Positions 23,801 to 51,700 of a stretch of DNA of 64,000 nt are shown piece after piece. This DNA is from Arenicola marina (taxonomy: Eukaryota; Annelida; Polychaeta; Arenicolidae). Where the stretch lies: assembly GCA_964019135.1 (NCBI GenBank), contig OZ025263.1:27217639-27281638 (forward strand), given 5' to 3'. The notes beneath the pieces are model-generated. The model was not told where the DNA came from. It made no database searches and was given only the letters and a program-made list of their open reading frames with translations. The position numbers and the translations under genes are program-made. Each line of letters begins with the position of its first letter. Position 1 is the stretch's first letter.

Positions 23801-26045
23801 GATACACTGGTGCACTGGTGATGATACACTGGTGAACTGGTGATGATACACTGGTGATGATACACTGGCGATGATACACTGGTGATGATACACTAGTGAT
23901 GATACACTGGTGATGATACACTAGTGATGATACACTGGTGATGATACACTGGTGCACTGGCGATGATACACTGGTGATGATACACTGGTGATGATACACT
24001 GGTGCACTGGTGATGATACACTGGTGATGATACACTAGTGATGATACACTGGTGATGATACACTAGTGATGATACACTGGGGATGATACACTGGTGCACA
24101 TACACTGGCGATGATACACTGGCGATGATACACTGGTGATGATACACTGGCGATGATACACTAGTGATGATACACTGGCGATGATACACTGGTGATGATA
24201 CACTGGTGCACATACACTGGCGATGATACACTGGCGATGATACACTGGTGATGATACACTGGTGATGATACACTGGCGATGATACACCAGTGATGATACA
24301 CTGGCGATGATACACTGGTGATGATACACTGGTGATGATACACTGGTGATGATACACTGGCGATGATACACTGGCGATGATACACTGGTGATGATACACT
24401 GGTGATGATACACTGGTGCACTGGTGATGATACACTGGTGATGATACACTGGCGATGATACACTGGTGCACTGGTGATGATACACTGGTGCACTGGTGAT
24501 GATACACTGGTGAACTGGTGATGATACACTGGTGATGATACACTGGTGATGATACACTGGCGATGATACACTGGCGATGATACACTGGTGATGATACACT
24601 GGTGATGATACACTGGTGCACTGGTGATGATACACTGGTGATGATACACTGGCGATGATACACTGGTGCACTGGTGATGATACACTGGTGATGATACACC
24701 GGCGATGATACACTGGTGCACTGGTGATGATACACTGGTGAACTGGTGATGATACACTGGTGATGATACACTGGCGATGATACACTGTTGCACTGGTGAT
24801 GATAAACTGGTGATGATAAACTGGTGATGATACGCTGGTGATGATACACTAGTGATGATACACTGGTGATGATACACTGGTGATGATATACTGGTGATGA
24901 TACACTGGTGATGATACACTGGTGCACTCGTGATGATACACTGGTGATGATACACTGGTGATGATACACTAGTGATGATACACTGGTGATGATACACTGG
25001 TGCACTGGTGATGATAAACTGGTGATGATAAACTGGTGATGATACACTGGTGATGATACACTAGTGATGATACACTGGTGATGATACACTGGTGCACTGG
25101 CGATGATACACTGGTGATGATTTACTGGTGATGATACACTGGTGATGATACACTGGTGCACTGGTGATGATACACTGGTGATGATACACTGGTGATGATA
25201 CACTAGTGATGATACACTGGTGATGATACACTGGTGCACTGGTGATGATAAACTGGTGAGGATACACTGGTGATGATACACTAGTGATGATACACTGGTG
25301 CACTGGCGATGATACACTGGTGATGATATACTGGTGATGATACACTGGTGATGATACACTGGTGCACTGGTGATGATACACTGGTGATGATAAACTGGTG
25401 ATGATACACTGGTGATGATACACTAGTGATGATACACTGGTGATGATACACTGGTGCACTGGCGATGATACACTGGTGATGATTTACTGGTGATGATACA
25501 CTGGTGATGATACACTGGTGCACTGGTGATGATAAACTGGTGATGATACACTGGTGATGATACACTAGTGATGATACACTGGTGCACTGGCGATGATACA
25601 CTGGTGATGATATACTGGTGATGATTTACTGGTGATGATACACTGGTGATGATACACTGGTGATGATACACTGGTGATGATACACTGGTGCACTGGTGAT
25701 GATACACTGGTGATGATACACTGGTGATGATACACTGGTGCACTGGTGATGATAAACTGGTGATGATACACTGGTGATGATACACTAGTGATGATACACT
25801 GGTGCACTGGCGATGATACACTGGTGATGATACACTAGTGATGATACACTGGTGATGATACACTGGTGCACTGGTGATGATACACTGGTGATGATACACT
25901 AGTGATGATACACTGGTGATGATACACTGGTGCACTGGTGATGGCACACTGGTGATGGCACACTGGTGATGATACTGGTGATGATACACTGGTGATGATA
26001 CACTGGCGATAATACTGGAATAATACACCGGTGAAAACACACTGG
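20850..26045. repeat. 5.2-kb minisatellite of 14-bp units with higher-order structure
   Basis: The basic unit is TGATGATACACTGG, with variants at fixed positions (TGGCGATG, CTAGTGATG, GATAAACTGG). Shortened 8-bp units (TGCACTGG, TGAACTGG) are sprinkled at intervals. Blocks of variants recur about 1.9 kb apart: the rare junction ACTGGGGATG then GGTGCACATACACTGG occurs near 22146 and 24076, and ACTGTTGCACTGG near 22882 and 24784. The unit has no stop in any minus-strand frame, so very long frames (SPVYHHQCIITSVS repeats) appear in all three and are not genes. Confidence 0.97.
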
Positions 26046-28640
26046 TGATCTGATTTTGGGGTACTTCTCAGGATTTTTATTTTGTTATTCTTAAATCTAA
26101 GACAGCCGACCTGCCTTTGTCATATTAACAAATAGAGGTGTCAACAATCAACATATCCAGTTCGAAAGTTTATTTACGTGTTCCGTCTATATCACAAACG
26201 TCGGACTGACAGGAAATAAAACGCGTAATGTAGTAGTCACAGACTGTCATCATACATGGATATATTATAAACTCCTCCATTGTAATAAAGGCATTGTATA
26301 TTAATCTGTATACAAAACCAAACATACACTGATGTGTATATATATATTTATATATGTGTATATACGGTATGCATATATCAAGACATTTCGAACAAAAAAA
26401 ACACGTAGTTGTGCATTTCGCATAGCAGTTGTGTCCGTTACGCAAAGTTACCATCATAAACAGAACAATCGCGTCCGTTATGTTAACCGTTATGCGCACC
26501 AAATTATCTAACCCGATGAAATGGTTAACGGATCGGTTTAACACCGGTGGTCAAACTTGTATTTAATCTACAATTAAAACACTTACCCCGCCCCATGTCA
26601 CTGATTCAAACCTAAAAATAATAATACTTTTCATGTTAAGGAAGCTAGATATGTCAACGTTTTACACATTAAATTAAGCAACTCATACCATGAATGAACG
26701 ACACATGTAAAAGTAAGGGAGAAGAGATTGAAGCCGTTGACCCACAATATCAGTATGCCTGCATATTTTTTACTCGGCTGAGACCTGCGTACCGCCCTGA
26801 ACACATCGGGATGACGTCATAATAAACAAAGAAACACGTGATCTGACACCGACTCGGTACAAAAGGGGGGAAATTCTGGATGAAACAGATGATGGTACGA
26901 GCTAGTGAGAGAATCTATTTGAACACCGCATCACCTCAGTGTAAATACCATCCCTCGCGGGTGGCTCTGAAAACCGTATTCAGAACCCCATCGCAGTTGA
27001 CACGTGGTATTGGGCAACGTATTAGCTGCGGACGTCTTAACTAGTTGTATTTGCCTATCGATTGCCATTTCTAATTGAAATATCACGTACAAAGCCAGAT
27101 TACAAGCATCAGCGCGTGTAGCTAAAAATAAATAATGGGAAAATATATGACAAGAACTGGTTCTCTAGGGTCATCTCGTAGCATTTCATACTTTCAGTCG
27201 CCATGCAAGGCAACCTCTAATGTTAAGGAACTAAAGACAACGCGTGTAGCCTACCTCACCATATACCAATGAATATGTCAAATACAGTTCGGACATTTAC
27301 ACAAGATGTACATTTGGTGTGTGATTATTAAACTAGAAGGTATTCGCAGTCTGTTCAGAGCCTCTGCCCCTTATAGTGGGCATCCCATCCGGCATGAACA
27401 CTAAAACGATATGCTATTCCACCACATGACCAACGGGAATACGACAAACTTACCGACCTTACATCGCGGCTGGAGAAAGAAACTTACATCGGTTGATACG
27501 CAAACAAAGCACACACCGAAAAAAAATAATAGTCCGGTTTCTATGTTAACAGATGATGCCATTTGCCAATGCATTGATGGCAAGCCGAATGATAAGCTTG
27601 CCAAAAAAATATTAACATGACGGTTAACGGATTAACAGAATTTGTTAATATAAAATATTAATTGGCATTATCGCGGCCTCCTTGTTTTTACTTTGTTGAT
27701 CCTTCAATCTGGAAGCCTCATAGTTATTGTTTAACTTTTCACAGGTTTAAAAACAAATTGTAATCAAAGATACAGTGTTATATGCACACTGGCACAGGAC
27801 GATTTATTTCCTCTCACGCGGGACTTTTCTTGGCCATTTACCGTATACACAAGAGGATGAACAACAACATAACGCTCCAACGAGAGCTTCTTTGTTGTCA
27901 ATATTCTATACAGTTATTTACACATATACTATAATACCCACAACGCTAACCGGTAGATAGTAGACCCCCCCCCCCCCCCCACCCCACCCCCACCCGAAAA
28001 CTGGTATAGCATTGGCGTTAGCAGCGATGGTCGGGTCCGGCAAGGATATTATCGGAATGAAAAGTCTACCGATGGACTAATGCCTGATGTGAAATCCAAC
28101 ACGGTGGCCCTATGATGTCCAGCGACATAGCTGGAAGGTTCCTATCATACGACAATCATACTGTGTTTGGCTACTTGCATATCTCAAGCCTTTGATTGAC
28201 CCCTCACCAAAAGGTAGCGATAAAGTAGGGCTACTAGTGCCAGAAAAGTAGGGAAACGTAGGGACCACAGGAAAAAAGAAGAAGAGGGTATTCTGATGAA
28301 ACTTAGCCACGCATTTTCTGCATATTTACTTACCGAGACGACACCTACCCTTACCACAGGACGAATCGTTTATCACTTTGATACCAGGCCAGATAACATG
28401 CATTCCAGTACCCAGTGTCATAGGTGATCGGTGAATCAATCAGACACTGTTGGCGTGATCCTGATGTACCCGATTTGGTTCAAACAATGGGTGCCTTGCA
28501 TGTCACCTGGTCAAATCTCAAAAACTTCAAAACAGTAGCGAAAGAAGGTAGGAAAGTGGGGAGGACCAAAACAAATAGTGGCAAACTTGGAAGGTAAGAG
28601 TCAATCACAGGCCGAGTATATAAATATATATAGTAGTTAC
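26046..28640. other. intergenic, no gene seen
   Basis: AT-rich spacer with a long C run at about 27966-27980. Several open frames of 60-124 codons have no family features. No inverted-repeat element or SINE was recognised. Confidence 0.5.
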
Positions 28641-28920
28641 AATGAGTACAAAACCTATTGTGCCTCGCTAATATAAGGTTTCCTGCGTGGTAACCATGGA
28701 TACAAAGAATCAATTGTGCATAGCTAAATTGTCTGGGGGTTACCATGGATACGAAGAAGCAATTGTACCTGCTACATTTAAACACGCGTTGGTAGTTACT
28801 ATGGATACGAAATCGATTGTGCCTGGCTACAGGTCACTTGTTAGTTACTATGGATACGGAATTTATTGTGCCTGGCTAAATTATTGTCACTTGTGGTGAC
28901 CATGGCGGTGTTACCATATA
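28640..28920. repeat. tandem repeat of ~54-bp units
   Basis: About five diverged units share TTACYATGGATACGAA and ATTGTGCCTGGCTA. The array lies about 0.4 kb beyond the 3' end of YME1L. Confidence 0.75.
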
Positions 28921-29356
28921 CTGTGAAAACCCATTACCACATTGAACTGCTACTGTGCCAGGAAAAAAAACATTAAGTTAACATGGACACTGAGAAGACA
29001 TTGGATCCAACTACAGGTGTAGGACAGTTACCTGTGAACGTTGAGCATCGAGTAGGTATGTCCGAAAGTGTATGACAGTTGCCACGGTAGTGAGAGACTT
29101 ATGGTGACTACTTAAGTCACTTGTTTGTTCTGGTTATTCGACATGGCACGCTGTTTTCGCGTTACCACCGAATGCAAATAACGGGCACAGAAGACTGGCG
29201 TTTCCGGCCAGCTTTGGGCACACATGGAATGGCCACGACGCAGGGACACGTGACCACTACCAGAAAAAAAAACAAAAAAAACCCCCAAAAATCGATGACG
29301 TCATTTCCCAAAAAATCTTGATTTTGCACACACACACACACAAAACATGGAATTAA
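28921..29356. other. YME1L 3' flank
   Basis: Downstream side of YME1L. It holds an A-rich run (about 29266-29290) and a (CA)n microsatellite at about 29328-29342. No canonical AATAAA for YME1L was found close to the stop. Confidence 0.5.
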
Positions 29357-44384
<15,028 letters not shown>

Positions 44385-45788
44385 ATTTATGATGAAATCT
44401 GAGTCGTACGCGGGGGTGGGTTATTTTTCCTTGCCGTTACTTTCCCTGTGATCGCGAGGTAAACAACGCACTACCGATGAGCGACGCTTGTCATTGGCCA
44501 ATATCCTTCATTTGTCTCCGATAGAGGGAGATTATTACCTGCGTGAACTATAAAATACGCTGGTTCTCACCAGTTCTTTGCACTCATATCATCTTTCACA
44601 GGGTATTGGTTTAGGCACTCAAATAATGTTTTCTGTATCTGGTAACTTTTTTATGTGAAATTAAAAATGATAAGCTTATATTGCATAGAATCTATGTGTA
44701 ATATATTGCTCATAACTCCGTTGACGAGCAACCTGGTTTGTGTCCTGGGTTGGCGCAAGTGCCCCCAGGCAAGCCCGCTTTCTAGGGGCACAACGGTGTC
44801 CATGCGAAGTTCTTTAGACGCCAGTCGGGAATCGACTGTAGCTTTTATCATAATGTGTGCGCATACAATCATAGTGCTTACGTATTCCATATACCTTGAT
44901 CTATCTTCTGACATCAAGAAAGTGTTCAACACTATGTTGTTTCGGTTATATTTTCGCGAAAAAATGTTGGAGCACACGACTTTTCCCGACCAACCGTCCG
45001 CCATATTTGTTTTTGGCGGATGCCGGTACTGTGAATGCAACTTGGTTCCCCGCTCCGTTAGCATATGATTCTCCGCTAGAGGGCGTTGTCAGACGCTCAG
45101 TTTAAACTTAAGGACAACGGCAGCGCCCTCTGTCCCATATAATTCACGGTTACAAAGTCTGGGACCCAGGCTACAAATGATTCAAATGGTGACGGGACTC
45201 GCCAGGTGGCGCTGCATACGCATGGCGGTTGGTCGGGAAAAGACGTATGCTCTAACATTTCTTCGTGAAAATATAACCGAAACAACTAGTGTTGAGACAC
45301 TTTCTTGATGTCAGAAGATAGAACAAGGTATATAGAGTATGCAAACACTATGATTGTACGCGTACACATTATGATTAAAGCTACAGTCGATTCCCGACTG
45401 GCGTCTAAAGAACTTAGCATGGACACCGTTGTGCCCCTAGAAAAGCGGGCTTGCCTGGGGGCACTTGCGCCAATGTCCTGGGGTGCTAACTGCACCAAAA
45501 ATGGCTGTAAATGTGGTGATTAGCGTGTTTTGATATTCCAAGAGATCATCAGATAATTTGGTACAAATTAAAAAAAAGTAACATCAGTTAATATAATAAA
45601 ATGATGTTGATCTATGTGCCAGATTCAGGAGTTTCTATCCATAAAATGTATTTATAAATTTATATTTCAGTAGGCATGCCATAACGTACTACCCGAAGTG
45701 GCGCCACCTATATTGAACAACGTGAAATATCAGAATAGGTGGCGTTGTTTCGGAGAATGGGAGTCCAATGTTGCTAGGAACAACAATC
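44385..45788. promoter_or_regulatory. shared upstream region of divergent YME1L and SPAG16
   Basis: The YME1L ATG (44384, -) and the SPAG16 ATG (45789, +) point away from each other, with 1404 bp between. No TATA box was identified with confidence. The foldback element at 44750-45473 fills the middle, so the original spacer was about 0.68 kb. Shared control is inference from geometry. Confidence 0.5.
44750..45473. mobile_element. foldback (MULE-like) element, 250-bp inverted arms
   Basis: Two arms of about 250 bp (44750-45004 and 45222-45473) are inverted copies, starting TTGGCGCAAGTGCCCCCAGG and ending in its complement. A 217-bp loop separates them. The unit is flanked by identical 9-bp copies of TGTCCTGGG (44741-44749, 45474-45482). 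A 9-bp duplication and long inverted arms fit Mutator-like elements. No transposase inside. Confidence 0.85.
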
Positions 45789-48700
45789 ATGGCCGAGGAA
45801 GGAGGCGCAGACAAGTTCTTTCTGGAACGTATCCTTAATAATGTTCGCTGCAACTGGGTATTATTTCTTTCAGCATATATGTTGTATAGCTTGTTGAAGA
45901 ATAGTTCATGCTATATCTGTATACGTTTCGGGTTATAACAGTGAATAAATACGTCGCCAGCTTTTGACTGGATTATCAATGTGTTTATGTGGCGTCTTCG
46001 CCTTCGGCCGTTGTTGATTTCGGCACAGGCCACAGACTGGCACAGTGACAGACTTGTAAAGTTGTGTGTGTCGCCCCCCCCCCCCCCCCGCACTTCCCCA
46101 CTCCAGTCCCAAGGCAAGACTGTGTTACTGTTATCAGTCCTGCTGGGCCTGCATGACTACAACTCAGCAAAATTTGTTATTTCATGTAGCCTACTATCTC
46201 TCCTCCAGCTGTCCTGCCCCAGAACCTTAGGCTTAGGCTACTAGGCCTAGGTCTATAGACAGGGCAGCCATATGACCAGAATGACCATATGGTCTCCCCA
46301 CCCCTTAGTATGGGTGGGGGTATTCCGATATATGAAACAGTTGTTGCTACGCACAACAGTCTCATGTTCTCATGTAGAAAATGAAGGTGTAAGATTTGTT
46401 TTTATTGGTGACTAAGTGTTGTTAACCGCACAATCCATCGAACCCTTGTCATTTTGTACTCTGATACCTAAACTTCATATTTACCACAAAACCCACATGC
46501 ATATGAACTAACAAAGTATCACATTACTATCAAGTCAGTTGAAATTAAACTTTCTTGTTGTTTATCGCGCCATTTCGTATTTGGTCATTCTTCACCAGGG
46601 GCTTTTGCCAGGTGGCGTTTCGCTTATTGCGTGTCAATGGCTGCGTGTATGAAGCGCCACCAAGCGAATGGTGTGGTTTTAACGACATGCACGCATGTGC
46701 AGTTTCTCCACTGGTTGGGCAAGTGGCAGACAGAACAGAGTTGTCTGCTGCTTCGAAAAATCAACAGACGATATCATCGTAATCATGGAGACTTCAACCA
46801 AAATAATAAGATAAGTTGTAAGATACATACTTCTAGAAACTATTGCCATACCCCAAAAAGTTCTCGCCATCAGCATCGCTTCTTGTGCCTGTTTGTAAAA
46901 TGCCGTACAGGATTTGATAGACCGGACATGTGGCGTTGTTTCCCAACAACGTCACATGGGGCTAAGGTGGGGGAAACCTTAGTATGGATGTGGTGGGGGT
47001 GGAGAGCTTTGAATTGGAATCATCAGATCCCAGAAAGACATGACTTACAAATATCTATAAAATATTGCATTGAAAATTTTTGTAATCCAGTCAATCAACC
47101 TGGCTGCCTAGTATGCACATGACCAGCCAATTTACCCATCTGCCCAGTATGCACATGGCCAGCCAATTTATCCAGCTGCCCAGTATGCATATAGCTTGGT
47201 GCAAGTACCCCCAGGCAAGCCCGCTTCTCCAACATTTATTCATGAATATATTACACAAACAACTGTTGACACACTTGCTTGATGTCAGAAGATAGAACAA
47301 GGTATATAGAATACATAAACACTATGATTGTATGCACACTTTATGATAAAAGCTACAGTTGATTCCCTACTAACGTCGCAGGATTTTAACATTGCCACTA
47401 TTGTACCCCCAGAGAAGTGGGCTTGCCGGTGGGGGGGCACTTGCGCCAAGCACATGGCCAGCCAATAGCCCTGGCTGCTAGCTTCATGCACCCCTCTTCC
47501 AGGTTTCCGCCCAGTCCCAGCCTCTAAAGACTATTATTTCCGGACAGGGTAATGCCCAATCGCATAAGGCAAACATATTCCAGTATGTTACTATAAATTT
47601 ATATGAAAAGATGTGCTTTCACTGACCTATTTACTGGGTCCCTGAACATAAAGTAATCAATATGTACCATGCGATTACCATGGCCTATATGTGATCATGT
47701 GATGATCTGACAACCTTTGTACATGTGCATTGATCAACTTGCTGTAATAAGAAATGGTGGCATCTTGTCCATGTTTGTACCAGTAGGTAGTTAAAGCTCC
47801 CTTTGAAGAATTTAACAACTTTGGCAGAGTGCATGCATCAGTAATTTTGTATTAGAAAGTATTAACTTATTGAAAATATGAAATCATGCAAAAATATCTG
47901 TAAAAGTGCCTCCTCCCCCATGGGAAAGATTATTGCAACTGGTCTCTTAGTGCATTCAAGGAAAAAAATTAACTATGTCATTAGTGAACAACTTAAATTT
48001 TTTTATGACCAACCATCCTACAGAGCTGAATAAATCTTAGTTCTCTCTGTTAGATTCTGGTTCGGAGCATTTAACAAATCAAAACAATATTAAAAGTAGT
48101 AACTTGTATAAAGTATAAGGAAACTCTGCCTCAATTTCCATATTTGTAATAATCTGCATGGCCTGCCCTGTAATCCCTAGAACATGCAGTGTCTCACAAA
48201 CCCACAAGCTCCCACTTTCACTGGCCTTCCAGCTCTAGCTGTTCCAGACAATCATCGACTAGCCACTGGTAAGTGCTTTTCTTTCTCTCCTCCCAGTCAA
48301 CTCCATGGGCATCACTATGCGTTGTGCTGAGGATATCCTCGGAAAATGTCAGATCCGCTGTTAATTGCCAGTCGTTGGCTTGCCCTAACAGACCACCGGT
48401 CTCCTTCCCTTTTGTTTCGGCCGTACTATAGCTCTCCGCATCTAAGGATGGTGATGGGTTTTGGCCCCTTCTATCTGGGTAGTTTCTGTTGTCGGGCTTT
48501 TTCCAGTTTGCCGCCAACACCTTATCGTGTCGCCAATGGTACTTAAATTGCCGTCTGACAGTGCTGTCAGACAGGAGGGCGACGTGTTCCAGGTTTGCTA
48601 GCCTGTCGCACAACTTACAGCTTGGATCTTCACTCAGTGCAGAGATTTATGGGCGTGAAAAGCACGTCATACACTGATTTTAAGAGAAATCATAAATACA

Positions 48701-51700
48701 TCGTTGACTTCATTGATCCGCCAGATGTCTCACCAGTTGAGCTTCTTCTATACGGCTAGCTCCTTCCCAGCGCCGACCGCCCGGGCCTGTTTGCCCTCCT
48801 CCTCTACACTTCTAACCTCACTCTGCACTAATACCGATCCATCAACCGCTTGATCACTTTATGCATGTGCGGATTTCCACCCGTGTCTTTTTGACCTCCT
48901 CGTCCTGACAATCCCTCAGCATCATCACCTAGCTGTCTCGCCTTGGTCGCCTTGTATTTCTCTGTGACTGCCTTCAGGGGAAGATGGAGCTTGCGGCCGG
49001 TGCTGTACAAGCCCACGCTGCTGAAGCTCCTCGGCACACCGACCCACCGTCAGAGGTCGCCACTGATCTTCCTCTCCATGGACTCAACAGCCGTCATTGG
49101 TACCTCGTGGACCATCAGTTGCCATAGGACCCTGGGCAACACTCTGCGTTGGTAACACCACGCCTTGTACTTTCCCGGCAGTCCGCTCTTCTCAACTATC
49201 AGCATCCACAGCTGGTCCACTTGCTTCCTCATCTCCCTCACACTTTGGGGATCTCTTAATGTGTTGTAACCGACCTCTGCGAGACAGTGGCGATGATTTA
49301 CCTATCTTGAATCTGAACCTGTTCATCAATTTGCAGCACTATGGCTCCTTGATTTCGCCGGTTTGGACTTCATTCTATGCGGAGGCGATCAATTTCTACA
49401 GGTTTTGGAGTATCCATCTTCCCTCCGCGACGGTCTTGGTCGTGATGGTCATGTCATCCATAAAAGCTCGCGTTGGTGGTTGCTGAACTTTTGAAGTCTT
49501 CACAGGTCTACGGCTTGGATTCTCTCATGACTTGACCAGGAGGTTCTTCTTCGCCTCCCAGGTGATCTGCGCTAGCTCAAAGCAGCCTGAGACACCTGGT
49601 ATTCCTTCCTTCTGTACTGCGATCTCAACGTACTTATTTGCCAGCATGTTATTTGTCATTCTTCTGACCAAAACTGCTCAGAACATCTTTCATTTGACGT
49701 TCAAAGGAGATCTAGTTCTGAACTGGGACAGCTCAGTGGAATTTTCCTCCTTGGACAGAAAGCAGCCATCCGCTGTCATCCAGCTGTTGATAATGCTACT
49801 CTAGCTTTCTCCACATAGCTCTCAGCATCTTTCGGTCAGTTTTGGGCAGTTCTTGTAGACCCTGTAGCATACACCACCCGGTCCAGGCGCTGATGCCGCT
49901 CTTGCTTTCTTCGCAATGTCATTCATCTCTTGCGATCTTGGTTCTGTCATGTCAACTGCGGATGTGGGTGGCCCGGGGTCTTCCTAAGATGGTCTTCCAC
50001 TTCTTCCCTCATGCAATCTAATCTTCCTGATCGCTGGGCGCCCAGGAGCTTTGAGACAAAGTGAAATGGATTGGCAGTGAAGCGTCCCCTCTTCCGAGTT
50101 CTCTCTCTGCGAGAACTGTGGTTCTCCGCTCTGCGAAGGGTCTTCAGACGCTCGCGTTGGGTCCGCCGCAACTCCTCCAATGCCGCCTTCTCTCCTTCCT
50201 CGGCCATGCGGTAGCGCTTAGTCAGCCTTCTCAGATCTCCCCTGATGTTAGCGATCTCACACAGTCTTCTTTTCTCCCTTGGTGCCGCTCTCTTTTGGTT
50301 GACCTCCTCTGACTCGAATCTGTCCAATCCCATTGTATAAAAGGTGGTGGTCATGGCATCCAGCTTTTTCTCTGCGCTCCCGGCCAGTGTGGCATCCAGC
50401 ACTCCATTGACGTCACCATCAAACTGTTATCATCTTGACCTGTTGCCATGGAGCCTTTGGCCATTTCGCTTTCCTTTTTCGTCTCCGTTCTCTCCCAACT
50501 GGAGTGGTCTGCGACTTCCCCGCTGCTCCCTTTTCCTTCGCTTGGCGCTTGGAGGCTCCGTGATTAGATTCCTGGTCATCATCTCAGTGAATGTATATAT
50601 TTCAAAATTATAGTTATTGTTAAACAATTATTGAACTCAAAACAATTATGGGATATGTTGAAGGGTGGGATCCAAAAGCATTTTATTTGTTATGTATGCA
50701 TGTATTAAATATTCTATTTTGTTTATTTCAATTTACTATTCCTTAATACATATATCAGGAGCACAAATCATTGAGGATAATGACTCAGAATATCAGTATG
50801 AGGAGGTATCTGTTGATGAAGACTTTGTCTCAACAGGTAAGTTCTTGTAGAATCTTAGCTATCATTCATTAAAGTTGCATGTGGAGCTCTTTCCCGCCAA
50901 AACTAATGAGGTCAAAATACACATAAGAGTCAGTCCTTGAATCGTTCAAGACTTCTTTTATCTATACTCCACCCATACCAGACTGCCAAATACTGTCTCT
51001 TAGCTTGTCCGTGATATTAATTTGCCACAAGTTTTCATTTAGTGGTAAACGTCATCAGTTTGTGTGCTTCGCGATGCTTTGGTATAAGTAGCAGTGCCGC
51101 GACCGAGTTCTGTGGTGTCCCGGGATAGACAAGTTTGCCACACCACAGCCGAAACGGCGATGTTTATCAGGTTTCTGAATTTATAGAATGAAACAATCGA
51201 GTTTTCTGCAAATTTTTATATAAATTTCGCCTAGGCTTAGTTTGGGCGGGAAAGAACTCGACATGCAACTTTAAGTTTTCATAGATATATTTTTTTACAT
51301 GCCTTTATGGATATCTAGCTACATTATCTGCAATAAAATATTTAAAAACAATAAGTAAATAATTGGGAAGCGTGGGCACCGGTAGTATATGTGGAGAAGC
51401 GTGGGCACCAGTAGTATATGTGTAGAGCATTGAATTAATATGTACCGGTATACTACCTCTGCAGTTGTAGTTGTATGACTTCTAGAGCTGTCTTGCTAGT
51501 TAGCTGAGTCATGTAGCTTCAACATGTCCAACATCAACAGGTCCAGATCAGTAAGCACTCCTGCCTGCGAACACATACCTGAGTCTGGCTGTTTGTATCA
51601 TAAACAACACACTCTGCCCTGATATCTCTTGCCCTAAGCAATTAAACACCCTGCAATGGTTTGTATTTTTTTCAGAGCTGGAAGAAGGCCTGGATGAAGT

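Noticed and set aside
20850-26040. Very long minus-strand open frames (up to 586 codons, SPVYHHQCIITSVS repeats)
   Set aside because: The 14-bp unit has no stop on that strand in any frame, so all three frames stay open automatically. There is no start context, no non-repeat domain and no splice structure.
20850-26045. CRISPR-like array of short repeats
   Set aside because: Units are contiguous without unique spacers and the DNA is animal nuclear, so this is a minisatellite.
44651-45523. Open frames on both strands in the divergent promoter region
   Set aside because: They lie in the inverted arms of the foldback element and mirror one another; no protein family recognised.
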